Shown piece after piece: positions 35,144 to 43,972 of a stretch of 64,000 bases of DNA; the first letter of the stretch is position 1, and each line of letters opens with the position of its first letter. Location of the stretch: positions 496,001 through 560,000 of the forward strand of contig NZ_KB890024.1 of assembly GCF_000372965.1 (NCBI RefSeq), read 5' to 3'. The notes under the pieces are model-generated. The model was given only the letters and a program-made list of their open reading frames with translations. It was not told the DNA's origin and ran no database searches. Source of the DNA: Hoeflea sp. 108. Lineage in GTDB: Bacteria; Pseudomonadota; Alphaproteobacteria; Rhizobiales; Rhizobiaceae. A program made the translations under genes and the position numbers.

Positions 35144-36904
35144 ATGGCCAATGACGTCAAGCCGATCCTTTCGGTCCACGACCTGCATGTCAGCTTCGGC
35201 CAGGGTACCGCGACCAAGGAGGTCGTGCATGGCGTCAGCTTCGACCTCGGCCTTGGCGAGGTGCTGGCGATCGTAGGCGAGAGCGGCTCGGGCAAATCCG
35301 TCACCGCGCTCTCCACCAATCGCCTGACCGACTATGCCGACGGGCGCATCACCAGCGGCAAGATCGAGCTGCTGCGCGCCAACGGCTCGGTGATGGACGT
35401 CACCGCGGCCGGCAAGCAGGAACTCGTCGGCATTCGCGGCGCCGAGATCGGCGTGATCTTCCAGGAGCCGATGACCTCGCTCAACCCGGTGCTATCAATC
35501 GGCGCCCAGATCGAGGAATCGTTCCGCCTGCATCGCGGCCTGACCGGCGCGCAGGCACGCGCCGCGGCGCGTGAAGCGCTGGAGCGGGTGCGCATTCCGG
35601 ATGCCGAGCGCCGGCTGAAGGCGACGCCGAACGAACTTTCCGGTGGCATGCTCCAGCGCGTAATGATCGCCATGGCGCTGGCCTGCAATCCGCGCCTGCT
35701 GATCGCCGACGAGCCGACGACTGCGCTCGACGTCACCGTGCAGGCGCAGATCATGGCGCTGCTGGCCGAGCTCAGGCGCGAGACAGGCATGTCGATGATC
35801 TTCATCAGCCACGATATCGGCCTCGTCGCCGGCATCGCTGACCGCGTGATGGTGATGCAGGACGGCCGGATCGTCGAACAGGGCGAGCTGAGCCAGATCC
35901 TCGACAAGCCGCAGCACCCCTACACGCAGCATCTTCTGCACGCGGTGCCGCACTTCTCCAGTGGTGCCGCCGCTCGCGCCGACGGCGCACGCGAGGTCGT
36001 ACCGCTACCCAAGCCGACGCTCGAGGTCGACGATCTCGTTGTACGTTTTCCGCTGAAGGGTGGCTGGTTCAGCAAGCCGGTCGGTGCGGTGCATGCCGTC
36101 GACGGTGTCGGCTTCGACCTGCTTGCGGGCGAGACGCTGGCCATCGTCGGCGAAAGCGGCTCTGGCAAGTCGACCACGGCACGCGCCGTGCTCGGACTTG
36201 TCTCACCGACACGTGGTGTCTTCTCGGTCGAAGCTCAGGCTGCAAGGCCCGGCCAGAGCAGGCTGCCGGTGCAGATGGTGTTCCAGAACCCCTATGCATC
36301 GCTCAACCCGCGACTGACCGTCGAGCAGATCCTGGCGGAGCCGGTGATAGCGACCGGTGCGCCGATCGATACGACGGTGCGCGAGCGCATGGTCACGCTG
36401 CTCAAGCGCGTCGGCCTGCCCGAGGATAGCCTGGCGCGTTATCCGCACCAGTTCTCCGGCGGCCAGCGCCAACGCCTGTGCATAGCCCGCTCGCTGATGC
36501 TCAACCCGTCGGTCGTGGTGCTTGACGAGGCGGTCTCGGCACTCGACGTGTCCGTCCAGGCGCGTGTGCTGGAGCTTCTGGTCGACCTGCAGCGCGAATA
36601 TGGTCTCGCCTATCTGTTCATCTCGCACGACATGGCGGTGGTCGAACGCATCGCGCATCGTGTCGCGGTGATGTATGCCGGCCAGATCGTCGAGATCGGC
36701 GATGCGAAATCGGTGCTGTCCAACCCGCAGCACCCCTACACCAGGAAACTCATCGAGGCCGTGCCGACGATCGACCGCCGCAAGCAGCATTTCGAGCTCG
36801 ACACCCGCCAGGTGCCGTCGCTTGTGCGCCCGGTCGGCTACGAGCCGCCAGCGGCGACATGGATGCAATACGGCGCCGATCACAAGGTCCGGGCCGAGGC
36901 CTGA
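35144..36904 (+). CDS. Fused two-domain peptide ABC transporter ATPase
   Basis: A 586-residue protein with two complete Dpp/Opp-type ATPase domains in tandem, replacing separate D and F subunits. Domain 1 has Walker A GESGSGKS near residue 45 and Walker B LLIADEPTTALD; domain 2 has GESGSGKST near residue 342, signature SGGQRQRL and VVLDEAVSALD, where Ala replaces the usual Pro. Each ends with the peptide-transporter C-terminal motif (QHPYTQHLL and QHPYTRKLI). It follows the permease by one base and completes the importer. Confidence 0.93.
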   Translation: MANDVKPILSVHDLHVSFGQGTATKEVVHGVSFDLGLGEVLAIVGESGSGKSVTALSTNRLTDYADGRITSGKIELLRANGSVMDVTAAGKQELVGIRGAEIGVIFQEPMTSLNPVLSIGAQIEESFRLHRGLTGAQARAAAREALERVRIPDAERRLKATPNELSGGMLQRVMIAMALACNPRLLIADEPTTALDVTVQAQIMALLAELRRETGMSMIFISHDIGLVAGIADRVMVMQDGRIVEQGELSQILDKPQHPYTQHLLHAVPHFSSGAAARADGAREVVPLPKPTLEVDDLVVRFPLKGGWFSKPVGAVHAVDGVGFDLLAGETLAIVGESGSGKSTTARAVLGLVSPTRGVFSVEAQAARPGQSRLPVQMVFQNPYASLNPRLTVEQILAEPVIATGAPIDTTVRERMVTLLKRVGLPEDSLARYPHQFSGGQRQRLCIARSLMLNPSVVVLDEAVSALDVSVQARVLELLVDLQREYGLAYLFISHDMAVVERIAHRVAVMYAGQIVEIGDAKSVLSNPQHPYTRKLIEAVPTIDRRKQHFELDTRQVPSLVRPVGYEPPAATWMQYGADHKVRAEA

Positions 36905-36915
36905 GGGAAGCGAAC

Positions 36916-37929
36916 ATGGTCAGCGACGACATCGCCCAGCGTTTCGAGCGTGCCTTCGTCCCGCTCGAACAGGCTGTCGCCGCTGGCCGGATCCCGGGCG
37001 GCGTGCTTGGTGTCGTTGACAAGGGCGGCCAACGGTTCACCCGCGCCATCGGCCACGCGCAGCGCGTTCCCCCCGAGCGCGCGATGCACGAGAACACTTG
37101 GTTCGACCTGGCGTCGCTGACCAAGGTCATCTTCACCACACCGCGCATCCTGGCGCTGGCCGAGGCAGGCACCATCGATCTCGACGCGCCGCTGACGACC
37201 GTCTTACCCGACCTGCGCCAGTATGATCCCAATGCCTGGGAGCGGCAGGTTACCTTCCGCCAGTGCCTCGGCCACCAGACGCCGTTCCCGGCGGTCGAGC
37301 CGATCTATACCTATGGCCGCGACCCCGACCTGCTGCGGGCCTTCGTCCTGCAGCGCGAATGGCGAAAGCTCGCCGCGCCGGTCTACTCAGACATCAACTT
37401 CATCCTGCTCGGTTTTGCCTTGGAGCGCCTGTCCGGCAAGTCGATGCGCGAGATGGATGCCGGCCCGGGCTTTGCCTTTTCGGCTGATCCTGACCAATCG
37501 GCGGCGACGGAAGACTGCACCTGGCGACACCGTGTGCTGTCGGGCGAGGTCCATGACGACAATTGCTCGGCGCTTCAGGGGGCAGGGCATGCCGGCCTGT
37601 TTGGCACCGTCGGCTCGGTGCTGGACCTTGCCAGAGGACTGCTCGACGGTAGTGGCGCGTCCGAGCGTACCATCAAATTGATGCGCACGCCCCTGTCGGA
37701 CAAGCGCACCCATGGTTGGGAGCATCCGTATGCCGGCTGGTCCGGCGGCGATCACTGCACCGCCGGCACCATCGGCCACACCGGCTTCACCGGTACGGGC
37801 CTCTGGATCGATTTCGATGCCGGCCGCGCCTGGACCCTGCTCACCAATCGCATCCACCCGACCCGCCATTTCGACAGCGGGATAACGGATCTGCGCCGCC
37901 TGGTCGGCGACACCATCAACGGAGCTTGA
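36916..37929 (+). CDS. Beta-lactamase-fold serine hydrolase, cytoplasmic
   Basis: A 337-residue serine hydrolase of the class C beta-lactamase/penicillin-binding fold. The active-site motifs are SLTK (nucleophile S67, K70), YSD (Y157) and HTGFTG (288-293) in the KTG position. No signal peptide or membrane anchor is present, so it should work in the cytoplasm, unlike most relatives. Lying between the peptide importer and AnmK, it may be an amidase, esterase or carboxypeptidase trimming imported muropeptides before sugar recycling. It starts 11 bases after the ATPase stop; AGGGAAG precedes the ATG. Confidence 0.83.
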   Translation: MVSDDIAQRFERAFVPLEQAVAAGRIPGGVLGVVDKGGQRFTRAIGHAQRVPPERAMHENTWFDLASLTKVIFTTPRILALAEAGTIDLDAPLTTVLPDLRQYDPNAWERQVTFRQCLGHQTPFPAVEPIYTYGRDPDLLRAFVLQREWRKLAAPVYSDINFILLGFALERLSGKSMREMDAGPGFAFSADPDQSAATEDCTWRHRVLSGEVHDDNCSALQGAGHAGLFGTVGSVLDLARGLLDGSGASERTIKLMRTPLSDKRTHGWEHPYAGWSGGDHCTAGTIGHTGFTGTGLWIDFDAGRAWTLLTNRIHPTRHFDSGITDLRRLVGDTINGA

Positions 37930-37931
37930 AC

Positions 37932-39050
37932 ATGAACTCTATCTGGTCGGTCGGGCTGATGACCGGAACCGTGCTCGACGGCAACATCGACGTCGCGCTG
38001 CTCAAGACCGACGGCGAGCGCATTGAGGCCTTCGGTCCCTACGCGCTCGTGCCTTACGAAGCCTCCGTCCGGCCAATGCTGGAACAGGCCCAGGCCGAAG
38101 CCCGTGTGTGGAACTTCGAGGGACCCGAGCCGGCGATCTTCGCCGAGGCAGAAGAGATGTTGACCCGCGCCCAGTCGGCTGCCGTCAGGCAGGTCGTCGA
38201 GGGCGCCGGCATGACGATGGCCGACATCGGCGTCATCGGCTTCCACGGCCAGACCGTGCTGCATCGCGGCCCGCACAAGGGCGGCTTGCGCGGCGAGACC
38301 CGCCAGCTCGGCGATGGCCAGCTGATGCAGTCGATCCTCGGCGCCAAGGTCGTCTATGACTTCCGCACTGCCGACATTCGCGCCGGCGGGCAGGGCGCGC
38401 CGTTGGCGGCCGCCTATCATGCAGCACTGCTCGGCACTGCCGGCGCAAGTGGCGACAGCGCCATCCTCAATCTCGGCGGCGTCGGCAACGTCACCTGGTG
38501 GGACGGCAAGTCCGACCTCGTCGCCTTCGACACCGGCCCGGCCAACGCGCCGATCAACGACTTCGTAAAAGTGAGGGGCCTGGGCGAGATGGACCGGGGT
38601 GGGGCGCTCGCAGCCACCGGCACCGTCGACGAGGCGAGGCTGGCGCGCCTGCTCGAACATCCCTATCTCACGGCTGCCTATCCCAAATCGCTCGACCGCT
38701 TCGATTTCACCGCAGCGATGGCCGACGGGCTGAGCAATGAGGACGGTGCTGCGACGCTTACTGCTTTCAGTGCGTCCTGCGTCGGCAAGGCGCTCGACCT
38801 TTTGCCGCAGCGTCCGAAAAAACTCTTCGTCTCCGGCGGCGGTCGCCACAACCCGACCTTCATGGCGATGTTGCGTGAGCGGGCGGGCGTCGAAGCGGTT
38901 TCAGCCGACACCATCGGCTGGCGCGGCGACGCGGTGGAGGCCGAGTGCTTCGCATTCCTGGCAGTACGTGTTCTGCGCGGGCTGCCGATCAGCTTCCCAA
39001 GCACGACGGGCGTTCCCGAGCCGATGCAGGGCGGGCGCGTCGCCGGCTGA
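37932..39050 (+). CDS. anmK: Anhydro-N-acetylmuramic acid kinase
   Basis: A 372-residue AnmK, which opens and phosphorylates 1,6-anhydro-MurNAc to MurNAc-6-phosphate, the substrate of MurQ upstream. The N-terminal phosphate motif reads GLMTGTVLDGNIDVALL, a variant of the common MSGTSxDG form with one extra residue before the aspartate, which I believe is usual in rhizobial enzymes. Other signatures are GFHGQTVLHR, QLGDGQLM, LNLGGVGNVTWW and AFDTGPANAPINDF containing the catalytic aspartate. The gene starts two bases after the hydrolase stop and appears to end the recycling operon. Confidence 0.93.
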   Translation: MNSIWSVGLMTGTVLDGNIDVALLKTDGERIEAFGPYALVPYEASVRPMLEQAQAEARVWNFEGPEPAIFAEAEEMLTRAQSAAVRQVVEGAGMTMADIGVIGFHGQTVLHRGPHKGGLRGETRQLGDGQLMQSILGAKVVYDFRTADIRAGGQGAPLAAAYHAALLGTAGASGDSAILNLGGVGNVTWWDGKSDLVAFDTGPANAPINDFVKVRGLGEMDRGGALAATGTVDEARLARLLEHPYLTAAYPKSLDRFDFTAAMADGLSNEDGAATLTAFSASCVGKALDLLPQRPKKLFVSGGGRHNPTFMAMLRERAGVEAVSADTIGWRGDAVEAECFAFLAVRVLRGLPISFPSTTGVPEPMQGGRVAG

Positions 39051-39136
39051 GCGGTGGGGCCGGGGTTGAAGACACCGCCCGGACACCGGCTTGAGATGTT
39101 GGCAAAGGTCAAAGCACTGGGCAGGTCGAGGCAGCC

Positions 39137-39550
39137 GTGAAGATCGAAGTCACTGACACCCCATCGTCCGAAGATATCAAAGTCATCGGCAATCACCTGA
39201 CTGCCTTCAATGCGAGCGACGTCGGGCCGGCCGAGAAGCAAGCATTGGCTGTACTGGTACGTGACGAGAGCGGCACCGTCATTGCCGGCATCTCCGGCTA
39301 CACCGCCTGGGGCTGGCTCTATGTGCAGTGGCTGTGGGTAGACGAAAGCCTGCGCAGACAAAACGTTGCCGGACGCATGCTGGACGCGGCTGAAGCCGAA
39401 GCAGTCAAGCGGGCCTGCCACGGCGCCTACATCGACACCTTCAGTCCCATTGCGCTTAAGGTCTACCGACGCCAGGGCTACAGACCGTTTGGGGTGCTGG
39501 AAGACTTCCCCAAGGGGCGCACACGAACTTTCTTGTCGAAGGCGCTGTAA
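39137..39550 (+). CDS. GNAT-family N-acetyltransferase
   Basis: A 137-residue acetyltransferase. The acetyl-CoA-binding motif is WVDESLRRQNVAGRMLDAAEAEA near residues 71-93, and the C-terminal strand VYRRQGYRPFGVLEDFPKG is typical of the GNAT fold. Acceptor unknown. The start is GTG at 39137. It lies 86 bases after anmK on the same strand; whether it belongs to the recycling operon is uncertain. Confidence 0.82.
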   Translation: MKIEVTDTPSSEDIKVIGNHLTAFNASDVGPAEKQALAVLVRDESGTVIAGISGYTAWGWLYVQWLWVDESLRRQNVAGRMLDAAEAEAVKRACHGAYIDTFSPIALKVYRRQGYRPFGVLEDFPKGRTRTFLSKAL

Positions 39551-39715
39551 CCCGTCACGGGCCTACCGATGTAGCCAGTTTCTTCGCAGTGAGGTGAGGT
39601 CGATGCCCACATCGATTCCGGGCGAATGGATACTGGACGCAGGCCGCCAAGCTTAATGCCGCCAAGGATTTCAGTCCCAGCAGTTCAGAGCCAATCACAT
39701 CTCTCGGCATACTAA

Positions 39716-40184
39716 ACAACAGTCACAACAAACCTTGTCGTCAACGGCGACGTTGGCGGCAGCATCGAGCGCGTTGCGAAGCCGGTAACTCAAGGCTTGG
39801 CAAGTGGGTTTGCCGTTCAGGTGAATTCCGATCCGGTAGCGACCGTGAGTCGAGAGGAAGCCTCCACCATGGTCTCCGTCGCGACAGACAAAGCGCTTCT
39901 CGAAAATGAAAGTGAAATCTGGCTGACCGCCACGAAGCCTAGAAGGCGAAGCCAAGTGGACTTTCAGTGACGGACGTAGGCCCTTTACGGCCTCGGTGCT
40001 GGCCCCAACCTTTCTGGAGCGAGTGAAGGCGGGCAGCGAGAGGTTCGGCAAAGGTGACAGCCTCCTAGTGCGTCTCAAGGCAAAACAGTCTCGGCGCGGG
40101 ACGCGTCTACGAACCCAATACGAGGTCACCGAGGTCCTCCGGCACGAGCGGCTTCAAGCTTCGGGCCAAGGCTCTTTCTTGTGA
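39716..40184 (+). pseudogene. Frameshifted remnant of an unidentified protein gene
   Basis: Two overlapping + strand frames read as one protein. The first (39716-39967) gives LVVNGDVGGSIERVAKPV, then ASGFAVQVNSDPVAT and LLENESEIWLTATK; the second (39927-40184) continues LEGEAKWTFSDGRRPFTASV, APTFLERVKAGSERFGKGD, VRLKAKQ and RTQYEVTEVLRHE. A single extra base near 39938 breaks the frame, and no start codon or N-terminus is visible. The C-terminal pattern is one I associate with uncharacterised bacterial or phage-borne proteins, not a named family. It lies on the 3' side of tRNA-Ser, a common integration point, so it may be debris of a mobile element. The 165 bases before it hold nothing clear. 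Confidence 0.6.
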
Positions 40185-40293
40185 CCGATGGGTGCACTCA
40201 CAGTTGATTTTGGGACACAAGGCTGGGACCGGGCCAAGCCGCAGGTCCTGCTAAGTATCTAGTATTGCTGGCTTTGTTGAGTCAGAAATTAGC

Positions 40294-40383
40294 TGGCGGA
40301 GAGAGCGGGATTCGAACCCGCGATACGGTTCCCCGTATACACACTTTCCAGGCGTGCGCCTTCAACCACTCGGCCACCTCTCC
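40294..40383 (-). tRNA. tRNA-Ser (anticodon GGA)
   Basis: The minus strand folds as a 90-base serine tRNA: acceptor GGAGAGG pairs with the matching 3' strand, the D-loop contains GAGTGGTTGAAGG, the anticodon loop is CTGGAAA (anticodon GGA at 40347-40349), there is the long variable arm expected of tRNA-Ser, and the T-loop is GGTTCGAATCC. The CCA end is encoded (40294-40296). It reads UCC/UCU codons. Confidence 0.96.
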
Positions 40384-40826
40384 GCATCGCTCGCTTTGCG
40401 CCGGCCGGTTTCGCCGGGCAGGTTGGGAGTGCGTGCATCTCCTGGGGCGTGGCTTGCGGCCGCTGGGGCCGGCAATCGGGATGCAGTCAACCTGCCTGCA
40501 CCTTCCGCCTGCGGCCGAATACAATCGCTTGCACTCCGCCGCGGGGCTCATCTAGTCGATCCCGCGACGCTTGCCAAGCGGTTGCGTTGCAAAACTTGCC
40601 GGCGAATTGGCCTTGCCGGCAAAATAGGCCGGGATAGTCGCTCCTGCGCCAGGGATTTCGGCGTCCGCATGCCTGCATTCGCGCTCTCTGAGCCTCCGGC
40701 TGTGCCGCTCCGCCCGGTTCGCCCATGGATCGGCGTCACGAGCGTTGTCCGGTTCGCTGCCCATCTTGCCAGCGGCCGCTGACCTGCGCAGACTGACAGC
40801 GGAACGGCGAGATTGCGGGGACAAGA
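40384..40826. other. Intergenic gap with no recognisable gene
   Basis: A 443-base stretch between the tRNA-Ser 5' end and the membrane-protein gene. Short open frames exist on both strands but none looks like a protein. TTGCCGGC is directly repeated around 40600-40625. It presumably holds the tRNA promoter (leftward) and that of the following gene. Confidence 0.5.
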
Positions 40827-41582
40827 ATGTCTGATGAAGGCGGCGACGGTCGTGCAGGCGACAGGAGCATGTTGGGCTGGCTGCCTGTTGTGTGGCTCTG
40901 CCTTGTCATGGCGCTTGCCGCGCGCGGCATCGACGGCAGTCTTGCCAGCGTCTGGAGCTATTCGTTCCCAGGCTCGGTGCGTGTCTTCATCTACGGCTCG
41001 ATGGCGATCGGTGCCGTAACCATTGCCTGGGGTCTCTATCTGCTCTGGCTCGTCTATCAGCGCTCGCCAGACTTCGCCCGCCGGTTCAAGCTTTGGCAGG
41101 GAGCGGTCATCGCAGCGCTGGTGCTGAAGCAGCTTTATGTGGTGGTCGCACCCGAGTTCGGCTTCAGCCTGACAGCGCTTGCCTGGACCCTGGGCGAGAT
41201 CGTCATCGGCGCGGCAATGATCGTGCTTGTCAGGCGCGAGCTGCTGCCTCGCACCGCCGGCCTCGCGGCATCGGCCGCGCCGCAGCCGGGGCAGGGTGGT
41301 GCGACGCAACCGCAGCCGGCCCATCCGAAACCCGCCTTGTCGGTGGTGGCCTCCATCGGTCTTGTCCTGCTCGGTGTTGTGCTCGGCGGCGCCCTTGGTC
41401 TTGCGACGGGGCTGGGCGGCGGGCAGCTCTATGCCTCGGCAACAGACATAAGCTGCTTCGAGGGCGGCTGCGGCTATTTCGTTGTCTTCATGGGCCTCGC
41501 CGGCATTGTCGTCGGCGCCATATCGGGCGGCATCTTTGCGCTGTGGCGTGTTCTGGGCCGTCGCTCGAGGCAGCCGGCATAG
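40827..41582 (+). CDS. Multi-pass membrane protein of unknown function
   Basis: A 251-residue hydrophobic protein with about six transmembrane segments: LGWLPVVWLCLVMALAA, IYGSMAIGAVTIAWGLYLLW, AVIAALVLKQLYVVV, TLGEIVIGAAMIVLV, a Pro/Gln-rich cytoplasmic linker (residues about 150-170), then SIGLVLLGVVLGGALGLA and GLAGIVVGAISGGIFALW. A CFEGGCGYF pair of cysteines lies before the last segment. I do not recognise the family with confidence. It appears to be transcribed with the small membrane protein that follows. Confidence 0.7.
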   Translation: MSDEGGDGRAGDRSMLGWLPVVWLCLVMALAARGIDGSLASVWSYSFPGSVRVFIYGSMAIGAVTIAWGLYLLWLVYQRSPDFARRFKLWQGAVIAALVLKQLYVVVAPEFGFSLTALAWTLGEIVIGAAMIVLVRRELLPRTAGLAASAAPQPGQGGATQPQPAHPKPALSVVASIGLVLLGVVLGGALGLATGLGGGQLYASATDISCFEGGCGYFVVFMGLAGIVVGAISGGIFALWRVLGRRSRQPA

Positions 41583-41606
41583 GTCATTTGCCTGTCAATT
41601 CAGGGT

Positions 41607-41628
41607 GCCGGCGATTGCCTGCGCCGGC
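41607..41628 (+). other. Stem-loop after membrane-protein gene
   Basis: GCCGGCG and CGCCGGC pair across an eight-base loop 25 bases past the stop at 41582. Only scattered T residues follow, so it is at best a weak terminator. Confidence 0.3.
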
Positions 41629-41673
41629 GCCAAGCCCTATTTCTTGTCCCGAAACCGATAATCAGGGCCTTTC

Positions 41674-41994
41674 ATGATCCGCTTCGTGTTCCGTCTCGCC
41701 GCCGCGATCGCACTTTCGGTGGCTGTCATCATGGCGGTGCTCGACGCCACCCGCACGGTTGCCGTCTCCAGGCTGGTGATGACGCCGCTCGACACCAGCT
41801 GGTCGACCGCGTCGCCCAGCACGCTGGCCGCCACCGAAGCCTTCGTTCGCGACAAGGCGAGCGCTGCACTCTGGGACACCGTGATCATGCCCGTTCTCAA
41901 TCTGCCAGGCTTCGCGGTCTTCGCCGTGCTCGCCTTCCTGTTGTATGCCATAGGCCACAGGCGGCGCCCGGGGCGCTTCACCGCGGAAGTCTGA
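41674..41994 (+). CDS. Small membrane protein of unknown function
   Basis: A 106-residue protein with two transmembrane segments (FRLAAAIALSVAVIMAVL, residues 6-23, and LPGFAVFAVLAFLLYAIG, 76-93) flanking a hydrophilic region with TSWSTASPSTLAATEAF. The C-terminus is basic. Codon usage and layout support a real gene; no function can be assigned. It precedes msrA by 35 bases on the same strand. Confidence 0.65.
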   Translation: MIRFVFRLAAAIALSVAVIMAVLDATRTVAVSRLVMTPLDTSWSTASPSTLAATEAFVRDKASAALWDTVIMPVLNLPGFAVFAVLAFLLYAIGHRRRPGRFTAEV

Positions 41995-42029
41995 CGGCCC
42001 CACCGCTACCGGCAGCCGGCGAAGGGAGA

Positions 42030-42701
42030 ATGGACATGTTTTTCCTCAGCGACATGCTGAACAAGAAGCTCAAGATGCCGGCACCCTCCGAGGCGCTGCG
42101 CGGCCGTGACCGGCCGATACCGACCGCCTCCAGGCACCATGTGTCCAAGCGCCCGCTCAAAGGCCCTTATCCCGAGGGGATCGAACAGGCGATGTTTGGT
42201 CTCGGCTGCTTCTGGGGTGCCGAGCGGCTGTTCTGGCAGACCCCAGGCGTCTGGGTGACGGCGGTGGGTTATGCCGGCGGCATCACCCCCAATCCGACCT
42301 ATCAGGAGACCTGTACCGGCCTCACCGGCCATGCCGAGGTCGTGCTTGTGGTGTTCGATCCCACGCAGGTTGCCTATGCCGGCCTGCTCAAGATCTTCTG
42401 GGAAGCCCACGATCCGACCCAGGGCATGCGTCAGGGCAACGATATCGGCACCACCTATCGCTCTGTCATCTACACCTTCGGCGCCGCCCAGCAGGAGGCT
42501 GCGCGCGCGTCGCGCGATGCCTATGATGCAGCCCTCCGGCAGGCAGGCCGGGAAAGGATCACCACCGAGATCGAGCCGGCGCCCAGTTTCTACTTCGCCG
42601 AGGAGGATCACCAGCAGTACCTGGCCAAGAATCCCCATGGCTATTGCGGCCTGAAGGGCACCGGCGTCGCCTGCGCCATCCCGCAGGACGCACCGGCCTG
42701 A
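42030..42701 (+). CDS. msrA: Peptide methionine-S-sulfoxide reductase
   Basis: A 223-residue MsrA that reduces S-methionine sulfoxide in proteins. The catalytic motif GCFWGAE has the nucleophilic cysteine at residue 60; the family strings TAVGYAGG, TGHAEVV, WEAHDPTQG and EDHQQYLAKNP are present, with a distal GYCGLKGTGVAC offering resolving cysteines. The roughly 50-residue N-terminal extension before FGLGCFWG is found in several rhizobial MsrAs. Cytoplasmic; no signal peptide. Confidence 0.95.
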   Translation: MDMFFLSDMLNKKLKMPAPSEALRGRDRPIPTASRHHVSKRPLKGPYPEGIEQAMFGLGCFWGAERLFWQTPGVWVTAVGYAGGITPNPTYQETCTGLTGHAEVVLVVFDPTQVAYAGLLKIFWEAHDPTQGMRQGNDIGTTYRSVIYTFGAAQQEAARASRDAYDAALRQAGRERITTEIEPAPSFYFAEEDHQQYLAKNPHGYCGLKGTGVACAIPQDAPA

Positions 42702-42895
42702 ACGCCCGTTTTACGGGGGCTTTACGAGGCCACAGCATTTTTCCAAAAGGTCAAGATTCTGCGTGAATTTTGTCTTGGCCCATGCAAGATATGGCCATGC
42801 GCGGGGGGATGGTCCTCGCCATGTTGCCGCGCGCTGCCCGAGGAACGGTGCGTGCGGTGATCGGAAAAAAAGACAACCGACAGGGTGTGGATCAC

Positions 42896-43885
42896 ATGAA
42901 ACGTATCGTTCTTGGCCTTCTGGCGGCCACCGCCATGTGCCTTCCGGCGCTTGCGGCCGATATCCAGCCGGCGCTGCTCTATGATCTCGGCGGCAAGTTC
43001 GACAAGTCGTTCAACGAAGCGTCCTTCAACGGCGCAGAAAAGTTCAAGGCCGAGACCGGCATCTCCTATGTCGAGTTCGAGGTGTCCAACGCCTCGCAGC
43101 GCGAGCAGGCGCTTCGCCGCTTCGCCGAAGACGGCCGCAACCCGATCGTCATGGCCGGCTTCGCCTGGTCGGAAGCGCTTGAGAAGGTCGCAGCCGATTA
43201 TCCGGACCTGAAGTTCGCCATCATCGACATGGTCGTGGACAAGCCGAACATCCGTTCGGTCGTGTTCAAGGAAAATGAAGGCTCCTACCTCGTCGGCGTC
43301 CTGGCTGCGCACGCTTCGCAGTCCAAGAAGGTCGGCTTCATCGGCGGCATGGACATTCCGCTGATCCGCAAGTTCGGCTGCGGTTATGTCGGCGGCGCCA
43401 AGGCTGCGGGCGCGACCGAAGTGATCCAGAACATGACCGGCGACACGCCTGCTGCCTGGAACGACCCGACCAAGGGCGGCGAAATCGCCAAGACCCAGAT
43501 CTCGCAGGGCGCTGACGTGATCTACGCCGCGGCCGGCGGCACTGGCGTTGGCGTGCTCCAGGCTGCCGCCGACGGCGGCAAGCTCGGCATCGGCGTCGAT
43601 TCCAACCAGAACGGCCTGCACCCGGGCAAGGTCCTGACCTCGATGCTCAAGCGCGTCGACACCGCCGTCTACAACGCCTTCATGGACGTCAAGAACGACA
43701 AGTTCGCCGGCGGCGTGAACAATCTCGGCCTCAAGGAAGGCGGCGTCGACTACGCGCTCGACGACAACAACAAGGCACTCATCACCGACGAGATGAAGGC
43801 CGCTGTCGAGAAGGCCAAGGCCGACATCATCGCCGGCACCGTCCAGGTCCACGACTACACCTCGGACGACAAGTGCCCCTATTGA
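42896..43885 (+). CDS. BMP-family nucleoside-binding lipoprotein-like ABC substrate-binding protein
   Basis: A 329-residue basic-membrane-protein (BMP/PnrA) family binding protein, usually for purine or other nucleosides. The signal peptide MKRIVLGLLAATAMCLPALA is cleaved near ALAA. The mature part has LLYDLGGKFDKSFNEASFNG, GFAWSEALEKVA, VGFIGGMDIPLI and GVDSNQNGLHPG, all characteristic. ATG at 42896 is chosen for the signal peptide, although the frame is open earlier. Its ABC partners appear to be the ATPase and permeases at 44736-48380, separated by a terminator and two unrelated genes. Confidence 0.93.
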   Translation: MKRIVLGLLAATAMCLPALAADIQPALLYDLGGKFDKSFNEASFNGAEKFKAETGISYVEFEVSNASQREQALRRFAEDGRNPIVMAGFAWSEALEKVAADYPDLKFAIIDMVVDKPNIRSVVFKENEGSYLVGVLAAHASQSKKVGFIGGMDIPLIRKFGCGYVGGAKAAGATEVIQNMTGDTPAAWNDPTKGGEIAKTQISQGADVIYAAAGGTGVGVLQAAADGGKLGIGVDSNQNGLHPGKVLTSMLKRVDTAVYNAFMDVKNDKFAGGVNNLGLKEGGVDYALDDNNKALITDEMKAAVEKAKADIIAGTVQVHDYTSDDKCPY

Positions 43886-43904
43886 TCGGCTGAAGACCTC
43901 AATG

Positions 43905-43941
43905 CGAACCACCAGGCCCGTGCCTGGTGGTTCGTTTCATT
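43905..43941 (+). terminator. Strong factor-independent terminator
   Basis: A 13-base perfect stem CGAACCACCAGGC / GCCTGGTGGTTCG closes a CCGT loop (43905-43934) and is followed by TTTCATT. It lies 20 bases after the nucleoside-binding protein gene and should end its transcript. Confidence 0.85.
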
Positions 43942-43972
43942 CAGGGGGTCTGCAAGCAGGTAGGACAACGCG

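Noticed and set aside
39695..40129. A 144-codon minus-strand frame next to tRNA-Ser
   Set aside because: The opposite strand reads as a coherent, though frameshifted, protein with a convincing C-terminus, and the minus frame lacks any recognisable pattern and starts with GTG without a ribosome-binding site.
39551..40293. An integrated mobile element at tRNA-Ser
   Set aside because: No integrase, transposase or duplicated tRNA end could be found; only a decayed gene supports the idea, so no mobile-element feature is reported.
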